From Croceibacterium_B sp035470785 (GTDB lineage Bacteria > Pseudomonadota > Alphaproteobacteria > Sphingomonadales > Sphingomonadaceae), in the NCBI GenBank assembly GCA_035470785.1, contig DATIQN010000049.1, forward strand, positions 1 to 33,759: a DNA stretch of 33,759 nucleotides. Direction: 5' to 3'. Both the position numbers and the translations under genes were made by a program. Below the pieces are notes generated by a model that was not told the origin of the DNA, made no database searches, and worked only from the letters and a program-made list of their open reading frames with translations. Numbering within the stretch: position 1 is the stretch's first letter; each line of letters starts with the position of its first letter. This document shows positions 24,983-33,084 of the stretch, piece after piece.

Positions 24983-25621
24983 TCAGGCGTAGCTCGGATT
25001 GAGCGCGGCGGCGGCGCACTTGTCGCCCGCGGACGAGTGGCCGCCGGCGAAGTCGACCACGTAGAACAGCCCGGCGATGACGATCAGCACGCCAACTACG
25101 ATGTAGGCGAAGTACTTGTCGATGAAGGTCTTGATCGGCGGCCCGAACAGCTTGAACAGGATCCCGATGCCGAGGAAGATCGCCCCCCGCGAGAGCAGGC
25201 TGGCGAGCAGGAACTTGACCAGCGGGAAGCCGATGAACCCTGCGGTCACAGTCAGCAGCAGGAACGGGATCGGCGTCGCGCCCTTGAGCACGATGATCTC
25301 GACCCCGTAGGCGCGCAGGTAGCACGCCGCGACCGGGAACTTGGTTGCCAACCCCACCGCGGAGAGCAGCTCCATCCCGACCGTGTCGTAGAGGAAATGC
25401 CCGACGAGATAGCCGAACGTGCCGCCGGCGATCGAGGCCAGGGTGGTGATCAGGCCATAGCGCACCGCGCGCTTGGGCTGCGACAGGCACATCAGCGCGA
25501 GCAGCGGGTGCGGCGGGAACGGGAACAACCCGCCGTCGGCAAAGGCGAAGAACGCCAGCCACCAGACGGCGTGGCGATGGCCGGCCTTGTCGAGAACCCA
25601 GTCGTAGAGGCGGCGCAGCAT
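24983..25621 (-). CDS. YqaA/VTT-domain membrane protein
   Basis: A 212-residue inner-membrane protein of the DedA/SNARE-associated (VTT) superfamily, YqaA branch. It shows the amphipathic GGLFPFPPHPLLAL entry, GGTFGYLVGHFLYD, the KGATPIPFLLLTVTAGF re-entrant loop and several further hydrophobic segments up to residue about 195. Relatives are lipid scramblases or transporters of undecaprenyl phosphate; the substrate of the YqaA branch is unknown. The FMN reductase gene follows on the same strand. Confidence 0.88.
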   Translation of the reverse strand: MLRRLYDWVLDKAGHRHAVWWLAFFAFADGGLFPFPPHPLLALMCLSQPKRAVRYGLITTLASIAGGTFGYLVGHFLYDTVGMELLSAVGLATKFPVAACYLRAYGVEIIVLKGATPIPFLLLTVTAGFIGFPLVKFLLASLLSRGAIFLGIGILFKLFGPPIKTFIDKYFAYIVVGVLIVIAGLFYVVDFAGGHSSAGDKCAAAALNPSYA

Positions 25622-25768
25622 CGGCGCGCCCTAGGCGAGCGGCGAATCCGGCGCAAGCGGCGTGCGCCGAACGCGCGTCGGCGACGGCCGGAGAGGCCAT
25701 CGACAGGCGGCAGACCTTTTTCGCGCCGATGGCGAATTTGCCCCCTTGGCATCGCGAGGTAACTTTAG
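25622..25768. other. Upstream region of YqaA gene
   Basis: This stretch lies between the YqaA-type start and the portal remnant. It has no gene I can support and no confident promoter. Together with the remnant it makes a 368-bp gap up to queC. Confidence 0.6.
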
Positions 25769-25984
25769 TTAATTGTCGCCGACGGGGTCGGCAGCGCGCC
25801 GCTTTCCGATTGCGACGCGAAGGCGCGAGCGCTGGTCGTGGCGACGAGCGCTGGGCAGTCGCTGCTCGAAACGCTTGCCGCGCAGCTGCTGCTCCACGGC
25901 AACGCTTTCGTGCGGATCGCCCGCGACGGCGCGGGCGAGCTCGTGACGGCGCTCATCGACGCGGGCCTCTTCCCGTCAAGCTGA
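25769..25984 (+). pseudogene. Phage/GTA portal protein fragment
   Basis: The 71 codons after a TAG (25766-25768) read ...IVADGVGSAPLSDCD, then ALVVATSAGQSLLETLAAQL, then LLHGNAFVRIARDGAGEL, ending at a TGA. The LLHGNAF(V/A) strand after an E-x2-A-x-QLL helix is the N-terminal signature of HK97-type phage portal proteins and of gene-transfer-agent portals. The rest of the about 400-residue protein, and any terminase or capsid gene, is missing. No start codon or ribosome site fits the beginning. It ends 5 nt from the queC stop. Confidence 0.6.
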
Positions 25985-25989
25985 GCACG

Positions 25990-26676
25990 TCAGCGCCCCG
26001 TAACGTAGGCCAAAGGGTCTCGCAGCCCGGCGTCGGCGAAGCCTTTGAGCCGCAGGCGACAGCTGTCGCACAGGCCGCAGGCAAGACCCTCGGGCGTGGG
26101 ATCGTAACACGACCAGCTCAGCGCAGGGTCGAGATCGAGGCGCACAGCCTCCATTGCGATTTCGGCCTTGCCCATGCGCTGCAGGGGCGCGTGAATCGAG
26201 AACGGGCCGTCTTCGACGCCTGCCTTTGTCGCCAGACGCGCCGTCTCGGTGAAGCTGGCGATGAATTCGGGACGGCAATCGGGATAGCCCGAGTAGTCGA
26301 GCGCGTTGACGCCGATGAAGATGTCGCGCGCGCCGATCGCTTCGGCCCACGCTAGCGTCAGCGAGAGAAACACGAGATTCCGGGCGGGGACGTAAGTCAC
26401 CGGAATGCCTTCGCCGACACCGCCTTTGGGCACGTCGATGGCATCGGTCAGCGCCGAGCCTCCGAACGCACGCAGGTCGAGCGGCAGGATCACGTGTCGC
26501 CGCACGCCCAACTCGGCCGCGACGTTCCGGGCCGATTCAAGCTCACGGCGATGGCGCTGGTTGTAATCGATGGTCAGCGCATAAAGCACGAAGCCCTGCT
26601 CGCACGCGATGCCGGCGGTGACCATCGAATCGAGACCGCCCGAGAGCAATACGACGGCGTTGCGCTTCTCAGCCAT
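25990..26676 (-). CDS. queC: 7-cyano-7-deazaguanine synthase QueC
   Basis: A 228-residue PP-loop ATPase that turns 7-carboxy-7-deazaguanine into preQ0, a step in queuosine synthesis. The PP-loop is SGGLDS at residues 12-17. The zinc site is the four-cysteine CYDPTPEGLACGLCDSCRLR near the C-terminus, and YIPARNLVF-like PARNLVFLS is present. ATG at 26676 is preferred to a TTG two codons upstream. gluQ, which modifies queuosine on tRNA(Asp), lies 16 kb away. No preQ1 riboswitch is evident upstream. Confidence 0.95.
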   Translation of the reverse strand: MAEKRNAVVLLSGGLDSMVTAGIACEQGFVLYALTIDYNQRHRRELESARNVAAELGVRRHVILPLDLRAFGGSALTDAIDVPKGGVGEGIPVTYVPARNLVFLSLTLAWAEAIGARDIFIGVNALDYSGYPDCRPEFIASFTETARLATKAGVEDGPFSIHAPLQRMGKAEIAMEAVRLDLDPALSWSCYDPTPEGLACGLCDSCRLRLKGFADAGLRDPLAYVTGR

Positions 26677-26717
26677 GACCAAGCGCTAGGTCTCGAGCGC
26701 ACCGGCCGCAAGCCGGA

Positions 26718-27623
26718 TCAATCCTCGATCAGGAATTCGCGCGAGCAAAAGGCGCAGTCGACGCGAATGATTCCCTTTTTATCGCGCATCTCCTTGCGGT
26801 CTTCCTTGGGAAAGCGCGCGAGGACTTCCTCGAAATGCACCACCGAGCACCGGCACCCGCGGGAAGTTAGGTCCCCTTGCAGCACGCGAACTTCGCGCTC
26901 TTCGTGGAACAATCTCCAGACGAGCGCTTCGAGGCTGAGTTCGGGATCGACCAGCTCTTCCGCGGTAAGGCCGCCGGCCAGCGTCGCCACGTGCTCCCAT
27001 TCCGGATGGTCCATGCGGGCTTCGAACCGTTCGCGCCCTTCCTCACCATCAGCCAGATGCTGGACGACCATGCCCGCGGCGATGGTACCGCCAATCCCGG
27101 CGCGGACACCGGTACGGATCAGGGTCGGTACCTGTTCGCTTTGCGCGAAGTATCGTTCGACCGAAGTAGACAGAGAGTTGCCTTCGAGCGGCACGATGCC
27201 TTGGTAACGCTGCCTGGTCGCCGCGAGGTCGAAGGTGATAGCCAGGTAGCCGCCCGCGAACAGTTCGCTCAGTGAGGGGTTGGCGCCAAGCTCGGCATAG
27301 CGCTCCTCGTCGTGCCGCGCGTATCCGCGCAATTCTCCGCCGCGATAATCGCAAACCAGCAGGCTGACGATCCCGTCGTCGGCTTGCGCCTGCAAAGTCA
27401 GCTGGCTGCCGTCGTCCTTGAGCAAGGCTCCCATCAGCGCCGTCAGCACCAAGGCTTCGCTGAGCAGATGCTTCAGCGTCGGCGGATAGGGGTGCGCGGC
27501 GAGGATGTCCTCGAGCGTCGGTCCGAGCCGGACGATACGTCCGCGCGCGTTGCGATCAGGCAGCGTAAACTGCAGCAGGCGATCGAAGCCCGTTTCGGCC
27601 CCGCTGTCGATTTCCTTGTTCAT
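26718..27623 (-). CDS. hslO: Redox-activated chaperone Hsp33
   Basis: A 301-residue Hsp33 holdase that unfolds and protects proteins under oxidative stress. The redox switch cysteines are GCRCS and DCAFCS near the C-terminus, the C-x-C and C-x2-C zinc pairs that form disulphides on activation. The core has LLKDDGSQLTLQAQ, GIVPLEG and SVERYFAQSEQVPT. It lies 45 nt after argF, so it probably belongs to an argD-argF-hslO transcript. Confidence 0.94.
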   Translation of the reverse strand: MNKEIDSGAETGFDRLLQFTLPDRNARGRIVRLGPTLEDILAAHPYPPTLKHLLSEALVLTALMGALLKDDGSQLTLQAQADDGIVSLLVCDYRGGELRGYARHDEERYAELGANPSLSELFAGGYLAITFDLAATRQRYQGIVPLEGNSLSTSVERYFAQSEQVPTLIRTGVRAGIGGTIAAGMVVQHLADGEEGRERFEARMDHPEWEHVATLAGGLTAEELVDPELSLEALVWRLFHEEREVRVLQGDLTSRGCRCSVVHFEEVLARFPKEDRKEMRDKKGIIRVDCAFCSREFLIED

Positions 27624-27668
27624 CGGCCGACCATGTAGTGATCGACCTGCGCGTTTGAAGGCACGCCG

Positions 27669-28598
27669 TCAGAGCTTGCCGAAGCACCACAGCAGGACCG
27701 ACTTCTGCGCGTGGATGCGATTCTCGGCTTCGTCGAATACGACCGACTGCGGCCCCTCGAAGACGCTTTCGCTGACTTCCTCGCCCACATGCGCGGGCAG
27801 ACAGTGGAGGAAACGGGCGTCGGCTTTCGCGCCTTTCATCAGGGCATCGTTGACCTGAAACGGCGCCATGGCGGCCAGCTTGTTGTGCGTGTGATCCTGG
27901 CCCATCGACACCCAGGTGTCGGTGACGACAATGTCGGCGCCGGCGACGGCTTCCGCGGCATCGTTGGTCAGCGTCACGCGCGCGCCATTCGCACGCGCCC
28001 AAGCGACGATTTGATCGGCGGGCTCGTAACCCTGCGGGGTGCCGACGCGCACGTTGAACTTCATCAGCCCCGCGGCCTCGAGGATCGAGTGCAGCACGTT
28101 GTTGCCGTCTCCGAGCCAGGCGACTTCGAGGCCCGGCAGCGACTTGCCCTGCTCGATGACGGTCAACATGTCGGCAACGACCTGGCACGGATGCGACAGG
28201 TCGGTCAGCCCGTTGATGACGGGGACCGACGCGTGGCGCGCCATCTCCTCGATCTTGGCGTGATCGTCGGTGCGGATCATGATCGCATCGACCATGCGGC
28301 TGAGCACGCGGGCCGTGTCGGCGATCGTCTCGCCGCGCCCGAGCTGGGTTGTCGCCGAATCGAGGACCAGCGAGGTGCCACCGAGCTGGCGGATGGCAAT
28401 GTCGAAGCTCACCCGGGTGCGGGTGGAGTTCTTCTCGAAGATCATCCCCAGCACATGGCCGGACAGCGGCTGGTCCGCGTCCGCCTTGCCCTTCGGCCAG
28501 CCGTCGCGCGCGGTCTTGCGATCGATCGCATCGGCCAGCATCGCGGCGATGGCGTGGCCGCCCGCATCCGAGAAGTCGAGGAAATGCCGGATCGGCAT
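27669..28598 (-). CDS. argF: Ornithine carbamoyltransferase
   Basis: A 309-residue anabolic OTCase making citrulline from ornithine and carbamoyl phosphate. The carbamoyl-phosphate loop is STRTRVSFD, followed by HPCQVVADML, the ornithine-side TWVSMG segment and the HCLPAHVGEEVSESVFEG motif with the catalytic Cys. The ATG begins one base after the argD stop, so the two are tightly linked. hslO follows. Confidence 0.95.
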   Translation of the reverse strand: MPIRHFLDFSDAGGHAIAAMLADAIDRKTARDGWPKGKADADQPLSGHVLGMIFEKNSTRTRVSFDIAIRQLGGTSLVLDSATTQLGRGETIADTARVLSRMVDAIMIRTDDHAKIEEMARHASVPVINGLTDLSHPCQVVADMLTVIEQGKSLPGLEVAWLGDGNNVLHSILEAAGLMKFNVRVGTPQGYEPADQIVAWARANGARVTLTNDAAEAVAGADIVVTDTWVSMGQDHTHNKLAAMAPFQVNDALMKGAKADARFLHCLPAHVGEEVSESVFEGPQSVVFDEAENRIHAQKSVLLWCFGKL

Positions 28599-28599
28599 G

Positions 28600-29787
28600 T
28601 TATGCGTCCGCCGGGCTGTAATCGGCCGCGCCAGCCGACAGCTTCTCGAAGAACTCGTCGATTTCGGCATCGCCGATAACCAGCGGCGGGAGGATCCGCA
28701 GGGTCTGGTCGCCCGCAGCCACCGTCAGAAGCTGATGGTTGTCGCGCAAGTGCTGCATGAACGACCGCGGCTCAGCTTTCATCTTAACGCCGAGCATCAG
28801 GCCTTTTCCGCGGACCTCGTCGAACAGCTCAGGGTAGTTGCCGATGAACTGCCCGAGCCGGGTGCGAATGCGCTCGCCCTTATCGCGCACAGCCGCCAGG
28901 AAGTCGTCATTCGCCACGGCTTCGAGCACCGCTGTGCCCGCGGCCATCGCCAGCGGATTGCCGCCGTAGGTCGAGCCGTGCGTGCCGATCGTCATACCGC
29001 GCGCAGCCTTTTCCGTCGCCAGGCAAGCGCCCAGTGGAAAGCCGCCGCCGATCCCCTTGGCAATCGCCATGATGTCGGGCTCGAACCCGAGCTGTTCGTA
29101 GAAGAACAGGGTGCCGGTACGCGCGACACCGCACTGCACTTCATCGAACACCAACATCAGGTCGATGTCGTCGGCGAGCTGACGCAGACCGCGCAGGAAC
29201 TCCTCGGTTCCAGTGCGAATTCCGCCTTCGCCCTGGATCGGCTCGATGAGGAAGCCCGCCGTGTGCGGCCCCATCGCCGCCTTGACCCCTTCCAGGTCGT
29301 TGAACTCGACGTACTTGAAGCCGGGAAGAAGCGGCGCGAAGCCTTTGTGCATCTTCTCCTGGCTAGACGCGCTGATCGTCGCCATCGTCCGTCCGTGAAA
29401 GGCGTTGTTGAAGGTGATCAGCTCGAACTTCTCGTGGGCGCCGGCGGACTGGTGATAGGCGCGCGCCGTCTTGATTGCGCATTCGACGGCCTCGGCGCCC
29501 GAATTGGTGAAGAACACCGTGTCGGCGAAAGTCAGGTCGACCAGCCGCTGCGCGAGCGCCTCGCCCTGCGGACTACCGTAGAGGTTGGAAACATGCATCA
29601 GCCTCGCCGCCTGCTGCTGGATCGCGCCGATCAGGCCGGGATGCGAATGGCCGAGCAGGTTGACCGCGATCCCCGCCGCGAAATCGAGATAGCGCGTGCC
29701 ATCCTCGTCGATCAGGTGGCAGTGCTCGCCGCGAACGGGCCGCACGCCGCACCGGGGGTAAACGGGCATCAGCGGGGTAATCGACAT
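28600..29787 (-). CDS. argD: Acetylornithine aminotransferase
   Basis: A 395-residue class III PLP aminotransferase acting on N-acetylornithine, and often on succinyldiaminopimelate in lysine synthesis. Diagnostic stretches: LDFAAGIAVNLLGHSHP, FFTNSGAEAVECAIKTAR, FHGRTMATIS, VFDEVQCGVARTG and the PLP lysine in IMAIAKGIGGGFPLGA. I chose ATG at 29787 (SITPLMPVYPRCGV); 14 more codons are open upstream with no better start. It leads argD-argF-hslO. Hairpins lie in the leader region. Confidence 0.95.
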   Translation of the reverse strand: MSITPLMPVYPRCGVRPVRGEHCHLIDEDGTRYLDFAAGIAVNLLGHSHPGLIGAIQQQAARLMHVSNLYGSPQGEALAQRLVDLTFADTVFFTNSGAEAVECAIKTARAYHQSAGAHEKFELITFNNAFHGRTMATISASSQEKMHKGFAPLLPGFKYVEFNDLEGVKAAMGPHTAGFLIEPIQGEGGIRTGTEEFLRGLRQLADDIDLMLVFDEVQCGVARTGTLFFYEQLGFEPDIMAIAKGIGGGFPLGACLATEKAARGMTIGTHGSTYGGNPLAMAAGTAVLEAVANDDFLAAVRDKGERIRTRLGQFIGNYPELFDEVRGKGLMLGVKMKAEPRSFMQHLRDNHQLLTVAAGDQTLRILPPLVIGDAEIDEFFEKLSAGAADYSPADA

Positions 29788-29829
29788 CACTTCAGTTCCT
29801 CGAATTCGAATGACACGGCGAAACGACAA

Positions 29830-29852
29830 ATGGCGGCCCTAGGGGCCGCCAT
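29830..29852 (-). terminator. Hairpin 3' of cold-shock gene
   Basis: A perfect 10-bp stem (ATGGCGGCCC and GGGCCGCCAT) with a 3-nt loop, between the cold-shock gene and argD. On the minus strand it is followed by TTGTCGTTT, a weak U-rich tract. It could be a terminator for the cold-shock gene or a leader structure for argD. Confidence 0.55.
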
Positions 29853-29878
29853 CTGCGTCCGTTTATGGACTTGCGCCG

Positions 29879-29898
29879 GCCCGGTCAAATGACCGGGC
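29879..29898 (-). terminator. Second hairpin 3' of cold-shock gene
   Basis: An 8-bp stem GCCCGGTC and GACCGGGC around AAAT, just after the cold-shock stop on the minus strand and with no U-tract. It may act with the next hairpin or protect the 3' end of the cold-shock mRNA. Confidence 0.4.
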
Positions 29899-29912
29899 GC
29901 CGCGCTGGCGTG

Positions 29913-30656
29913 TCAGCCCTGAACGGGCACAAGGTTGACCGCTGAGTACTTCCCTCGTCGGTCGACCTCGAGATCGAATTCGAACCGGTCGCCTTCGTTG
30001 ATACTCTGAAGGCCCGAGCGTTCCACCGCGCTGATGTGAACGAAGGCGTCTTCCTTGCCGTCGTCGCGCGTGATGAAGCCGAAGCCCTTCATGGTGTTGA
30101 AGAACTTGACCGTTCCGGTAGCCTTGTCGCCCGTCAGCTCGCGCTGAGGCGCCCGCTGCGGCACCGCGATTACATCGCCGACCACCTGGAGATCGGCCGC
30201 GGAGATCTTGCCGCCCCGGTCAACCAGGTTGAACTGAAGCTCCTGGCCTTCGGCAAGCCCTTCAAGCCCCGCACGCTCGACCTGGCTGATGTGGACGAAC
30301 ACGTCCTCACCGCCTTCGTCGCGCTGGATGAAGCCGAAGCCTTTCTGGACGTTGAAGAACTTGACCTTGCCCTGGCCTGTGCCGACCACCTGCGCGGGCA
30401 TACCGCCGCCGCGCGGAGCACCGCCGTCAGCGCCGCCGCTGCGGAAGCCACCGCCACCGCCACCGCCGCCACCGCCGCGGAAGCCACCGCCACTGCTGCC
30501 GCTACCGCGATCGTCGGAAAAACGACTACCGCCGCCGAACCGGTCACCACCGCCGAACTGCGGCGAACCCCCATCTTGGAACGGATCGAAGCCTTCTTCG
30601 CCAAATCCATCCCGCTTGTCGCGCCCCCGGCCGCGACGGCCTCTATCGTAACCCAT
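29913..30656 (-). CDS. Double cold-shock-domain RNA-binding protein
   Basis: A 247-residue protein with two cold-shock domains, at about residues 94-158 and 180-245. Both carry intact RNA-binding motifs: KGFGFIQRDEGGEDVFVHIS and KGFGFITRDDGKEDAFVHIS. The first 85 residues are a Gly/Arg/Asp-rich, low-complexity tail with RGG/GGF repeats and an uninterrupted glycine run. Such tails in eukaryotic RNA-binding proteins drive RNA contact and condensation; the same here is inference. The double-CSD layout is usual in alphaproteobacteria. It lies upstream of argD on the same strand. Confidence 0.92.
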   Translation of the reverse strand: MGYDRGRRGRGRDKRDGFGEEGFDPFQDGGSPQFGGGDRFGGGSRFSDDRGSGSSGGGFRGGGGGGGGGGFRSGGADGGAPRGGGMPAQVVGTGQGKVKFFNVQKGFGFIQRDEGGEDVFVHISQVERAGLEGLAEGQELQFNLVDRGGKISAADLQVVGDVIAVPQRAPQRELTGDKATGTVKFFNTMKGFGFITRDDGKEDAFVHISAVERSGLQSINEGDRFEFDLEVDRRGKYSAVNLVPVQG

Positions 30657-30821
30657 CTAACGAACGTACCTTCGCTTCGCCCTCATTTGGCGCCCGGCGT
30701 CATGGACGAATACACGCCGAACGGCTGCCGGAGGCGATCCCCCCGCATTTTCGCGGCTTGCTTATAGCGTAAAATGAGCGTTGTGCGAACGTTTTAACAT
30801 TGCACTTCAGGAGCCAAGACG

Positions 30822-31262
30822 ATGCACGATTTCCGCAAGCTTTCGGAAGGTGCTCTCGCAAGCCCGCAACTGACGCTTGCCGATGTCGAAACCGCCCGCT
30901 CAGACGGCGTGAAGACGATCATCAACAATCGCCCTGAAGGCGAAGCCGCGGACCAGACGCCCGGGCCGCTGATCGAAGCCGCCGCGCACAAGGCGGGGAT
31001 GGATTACGTTTCGATCCCGATCCGTCCTGGCGAATTCACCGACGCGCAAGTGCAGGCGATGGTGGACGCTCTCAGCAAGGCGGACGGAAAGGTCCTCGCC
31101 TACTGCCGGACCGGCACGCGCTCGACGCTCTTATGGGCATTGGCTCAAGCGAAATCCGGCGTGCCGATCGAAAGGATCGCCTCGGCGGCGTCGTCTGCAG
31201 GCTACGACGTTTCGCCGATCATGCCTGCGCTGATCGCCTTCGCCGAACAGGCGACACGCTGA
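30822..31262 (+). CDS. TIGR01244/DUF442 phosphatase-like sulfur transferase
   Basis: A 146-residue single-domain protein of the beta-lactamase-hydrolase-like/DUF442 family, with a DSP-type fold. The thiolate loop is Cys95 in YCRTGTRST, with the family's TIINNRPEGE and YVSIPIRPGEFTDAQV. Relatives occur with sulfide- and persulfide-handling genes and are annotated as sulfur transferases; a phosphatase role is also possible. No partner (dioxygenase, SQR) is adjacent. Start supported by AGGAG eight bases before ATG. It converges with amtB. Confidence 0.9.
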   Translation: MHDFRKLSEGALASPQLTLADVETARSDGVKTIINNRPEGEAADQTPGPLIEAAAHKAGMDYVSIPIRPGEFTDAQVQAMVDALSKADGKVLAYCRTGTRSTLLWALAQAKSGVPIERIASAASSAGYDVSPIMPALIAFAEQATR

Positions 31263-31283
31263 GGCTCTGCCCTCTCTGCGCAT

Positions 31284-31314
31284 AAAAAACGGGCCGGAGG
31301 ATTTCTCCTCCGGC
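31284..31314 (-). terminator. Distal intrinsic terminator, minus strand
   Basis: A 9-bp stem (GCCGGAGGA at 31293-31301, TCCTCCGGC at 31306-31314). On the minus strand it is followed by CCCG and six U (A-run 31284-31289). It lies 22 nt from the converging DUF442 stop and 300 nt beyond amtB. Confidence 0.75.
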
Positions 31315-31501
31315 GTAAATATCACGGTCCGCGCAACTTGCCCATCATCTCGAACTGCGATGCGCCCCTCGCAAGCTAACAAGGCGCGCAAGCTCTCTTC
31401 CCGCATGCCTTGAAGAGCGCCCATTGGTCTATAGTGAACGGGACTGGGGGCGGCGATCCGATTTCGAGTAGCAGCTTATGCGCCGGCGGCATGCGGATCG
31501 G

Positions 31502-31532
31502 AAAAAAGGGCCGGAGCGGCTGGCTCCGGCCC
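31502..31532 (-). terminator. Proximal intrinsic terminator of amtB
   Basis: A 10-bp stem (GGGCCGGAGC and GCTCCGGCCC) with a 5-nt loop. On the minus strand it runs directly into six U (A-run 31502-31507). It lies about 80 nt after the amtB stop and is the likely end of glnK-amtB. Confidence 0.9.
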
Positions 31533-31565
31533 ATTAAGTTTACGTTCGCAGGAGGAACGTCGGAA

Positions 31566-31601
31566 GGCGGGACCGAGGGGAGAGGAGATCTCGGTCCCGC
31601 C
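31566..31601. repeat. 12-bp inverted repeat after amtB stop
   Basis: GGCGGGACCGAG (31566-31577) pairs perfectly with CTCGGTCCCGCC (31590-31601) around a 12-nt loop. There is no U-tract on either side. Probably a 3' stabilising structure of the amtB mRNA ahead of the true terminator. Confidence 0.6.
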
Positions 31602-31612
31602 AAGCTTGGTAA

Positions 31613-33064
31613 TCAGTAGTGGTAGGCGCGCTCCCCGTGCTCGCCGATATCGAGCCCTTCGAGCTCCACATCCTGGCTGACACGCAGGCCCCAGATCTTG
31701 TCGATCACGAAGAACAGGACGAGCGAGATCACGCCCGACCACACCAAGGTCGTCGCCACACCCGTCGCCTGCACCACCAGCTGGTGGGCCATGTCGTACG
31801 TGCCGGCGATCATCTGGCCCGGCTTGGTGGTATAGTCGGCAATGCCCTGCCCGCCGAGCTCCGGATCATCGAGGATGCCGGTCATCAGCGCCCCGGTGAT
31901 GCCGCCGATGCAGTGCACACCGAAGACGTCGAGGCTGTCGTCATAGCCAAACTTCGACTTCACCTTGCTGACGAAGAAGAAGCAGATCGGCGAGACCATC
32001 AGGCCCAAGACCACCGATCCCATCGTGCCGGCATAGCCCGAGGCGGGCGTCACGGCCACTAGGCCCGCGACGACGCCGGAAGCGGCGCCGAGCAACGACG
32101 GCTTGCCGCGCGTCAACTGCTCGACGACCATCCAGGAGAAAGCGGCGGCGCAAGTGGCGATCATGGTGTTCATAAAGGCAACTGAAGCGATTCCCGTGGC
32201 TTCCAGGTTGGAGCCGGCGTTGAAGCCGAACCAGCCCACCCACAGCAGCGACGCGCCGATCATGGTCATGGTCAGCGAGTGCGGCGGCATCGGCTCCTTG
32301 GGATATCCAAGCCGCTTGCCGATCACGAGGCAGCCCATCAGGCCGGCGATACCAGCATTGATGTGCACCACCGTGCCGCCGGCGAAGTCCAGCGCGCCCC
32401 TGGCGAAGAGCCAGCCCGCGTCGGCATTCGCCGCGTCGAGCACAGCGCCACCCTTGAGCGCCGCCGTGGCGAGCGCATCCGGGCCTTCCCAGTACCAGAC
32501 CATGTGAGCGATCGGGAAATATACCAAGGTGACCCACAGCCCAATGAACAGCATCAGCGGCCAGAACTTGACCCGTTCCACGAAGCTGCCGACGATGAGC
32601 GCCGGGGTGATCATCGCGAAGGTCATCTGGAACAGCACGTAAGTCAGTTCGGGAATGTACACGCCGTTCGAGAAGGTCGCCGCCTGCGAGCTGGCCGTGA
32701 CGCCCTTGAGAAACAGCTTGGTGAAGGGGTTACCGACAAACTGCGAGTAGCCGGTGAAGGTCTCCGAATAACCCCAGCAGACCCAGATCAGGCCGACCAT
32801 GCAGACGATCATCAGGACCTGGGTGAGGACGCTGAGCATGTTTTTGGTGCGGACGAGCCCGCCATAGAACAGCGCCAGCCCGGGGACCGACATCATCAGC
32901 ACCAGCAACGTGGATACCATCATCCAGGTATTGTCGCCCTTGTCGAGCGTCGCCGCCGGTATCGGCGAAGCGGCGGCGGGTGCCGCGGCCTGCGCCCAGG
33001 CGGCGGTAGCGACGAACATCGAGGCCCCAAGGGCCCCGGCGCCGCAGAGAAGTTTGCGGATCAT
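31613..33064 (-). CDS. amtB: Ammonium transporter AmtB
   Basis: A 483-residue ammonium channel, with a signal peptide (cut after AWA, residue about 24) as in E. coli AmtB, then 11 membrane segments. The twin pore histidines lie in YFPIAHMVWYW and VFGVHCIGGITGALMTG; LALFYGGLVRTKN and GGTVVHINAGIAGL are family hallmarks. ATG at 33064 is chosen because GAGGGG lies upstream; an ATG five codons earlier would overlap it. It follows glnK by 20 nt, the classic pair in which GlnK blocks the channel when nitrogen is plentiful. Confidence 0.97.
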   Translation of the reverse strand: MIRKLLCGAGALGASMFVATAAWAQAAAPAAASPIPAATLDKGDNTWMMVSTLLVLMMSVPGLALFYGGLVRTKNMLSVLTQVLMIVCMVGLIWVCWGYSETFTGYSQFVGNPFTKLFLKGVTASSQAATFSNGVYIPELTYVLFQMTFAMITPALIVGSFVERVKFWPLMLFIGLWVTLVYFPIAHMVWYWEGPDALATAALKGGAVLDAANADAGWLFARGALDFAGGTVVHINAGIAGLMGCLVIGKRLGYPKEPMPPHSLTMTMIGASLLWVGWFGFNAGSNLEATGIASVAFMNTMIATCAAAFSWMVVEQLTRGKPSLLGAASGVVAGLVAVTPASGYAGTMGSVVLGLMVSPICFFFVSKVKSKFGYDDSLDVFGVHCIGGITGALMTGILDDPELGGQGIADYTTKPGQMIAGTYDMAHQLVVQATGVATTLVWSGVISLVLFFVIDKIWGLRVSQDVELEGLDIGEHGERAYHY

Positions 33065-33084
33065 TGTGTTACCCCTCATGTCTC

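Larger units (their letters stand above)
31263..31612. other. Gap with three hairpins, amtB 3' side
   Basis: About 350 bp between converging genes with no supported coding gene. It holds hairpins at 31284-31314, 31502-31532 and 31566-31601. The middle (31315-31501) contains short open frames without ribosome sites, and a CGATCCG...CGGATCG pairing at about 31456-31500. Confidence 0.65.

Noticed and set aside
25990..26676. Prophage island around the portal remnant
   Set aside because: Both neighbours are ordinary core genes; no integrase, att repeats or other phage genes were seen.
26677..26717. preQ1 riboswitch before queC
   Set aside because: Only 40 nt separate queC from hslO and no pseudoknot-like pattern is visible.
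28270..29892. Long plus-strand open frame (540 codons) opposite argF-argD
   Set aside because: It spans two confident genes and their junction and shows no domain; a GC-driven shadow.
31131..31424. Minus-strand open frame between amtB and the DUF442 gene
   Set aside because: It runs through a terminator hairpin and into the DUF442 gene, has no ribosome site and no recognisable protein.
31340..31440. Possible tRNA-like GTTCGA segment on the minus strand
   Set aside because: No acceptor or anticodon stem could be paired around it.
31376..31603. Minus-strand 75-codon frame behind amtB
   Set aside because: It reads through the proximal terminator and a 12-bp hairpin; Pro-rich with no family resemblance.
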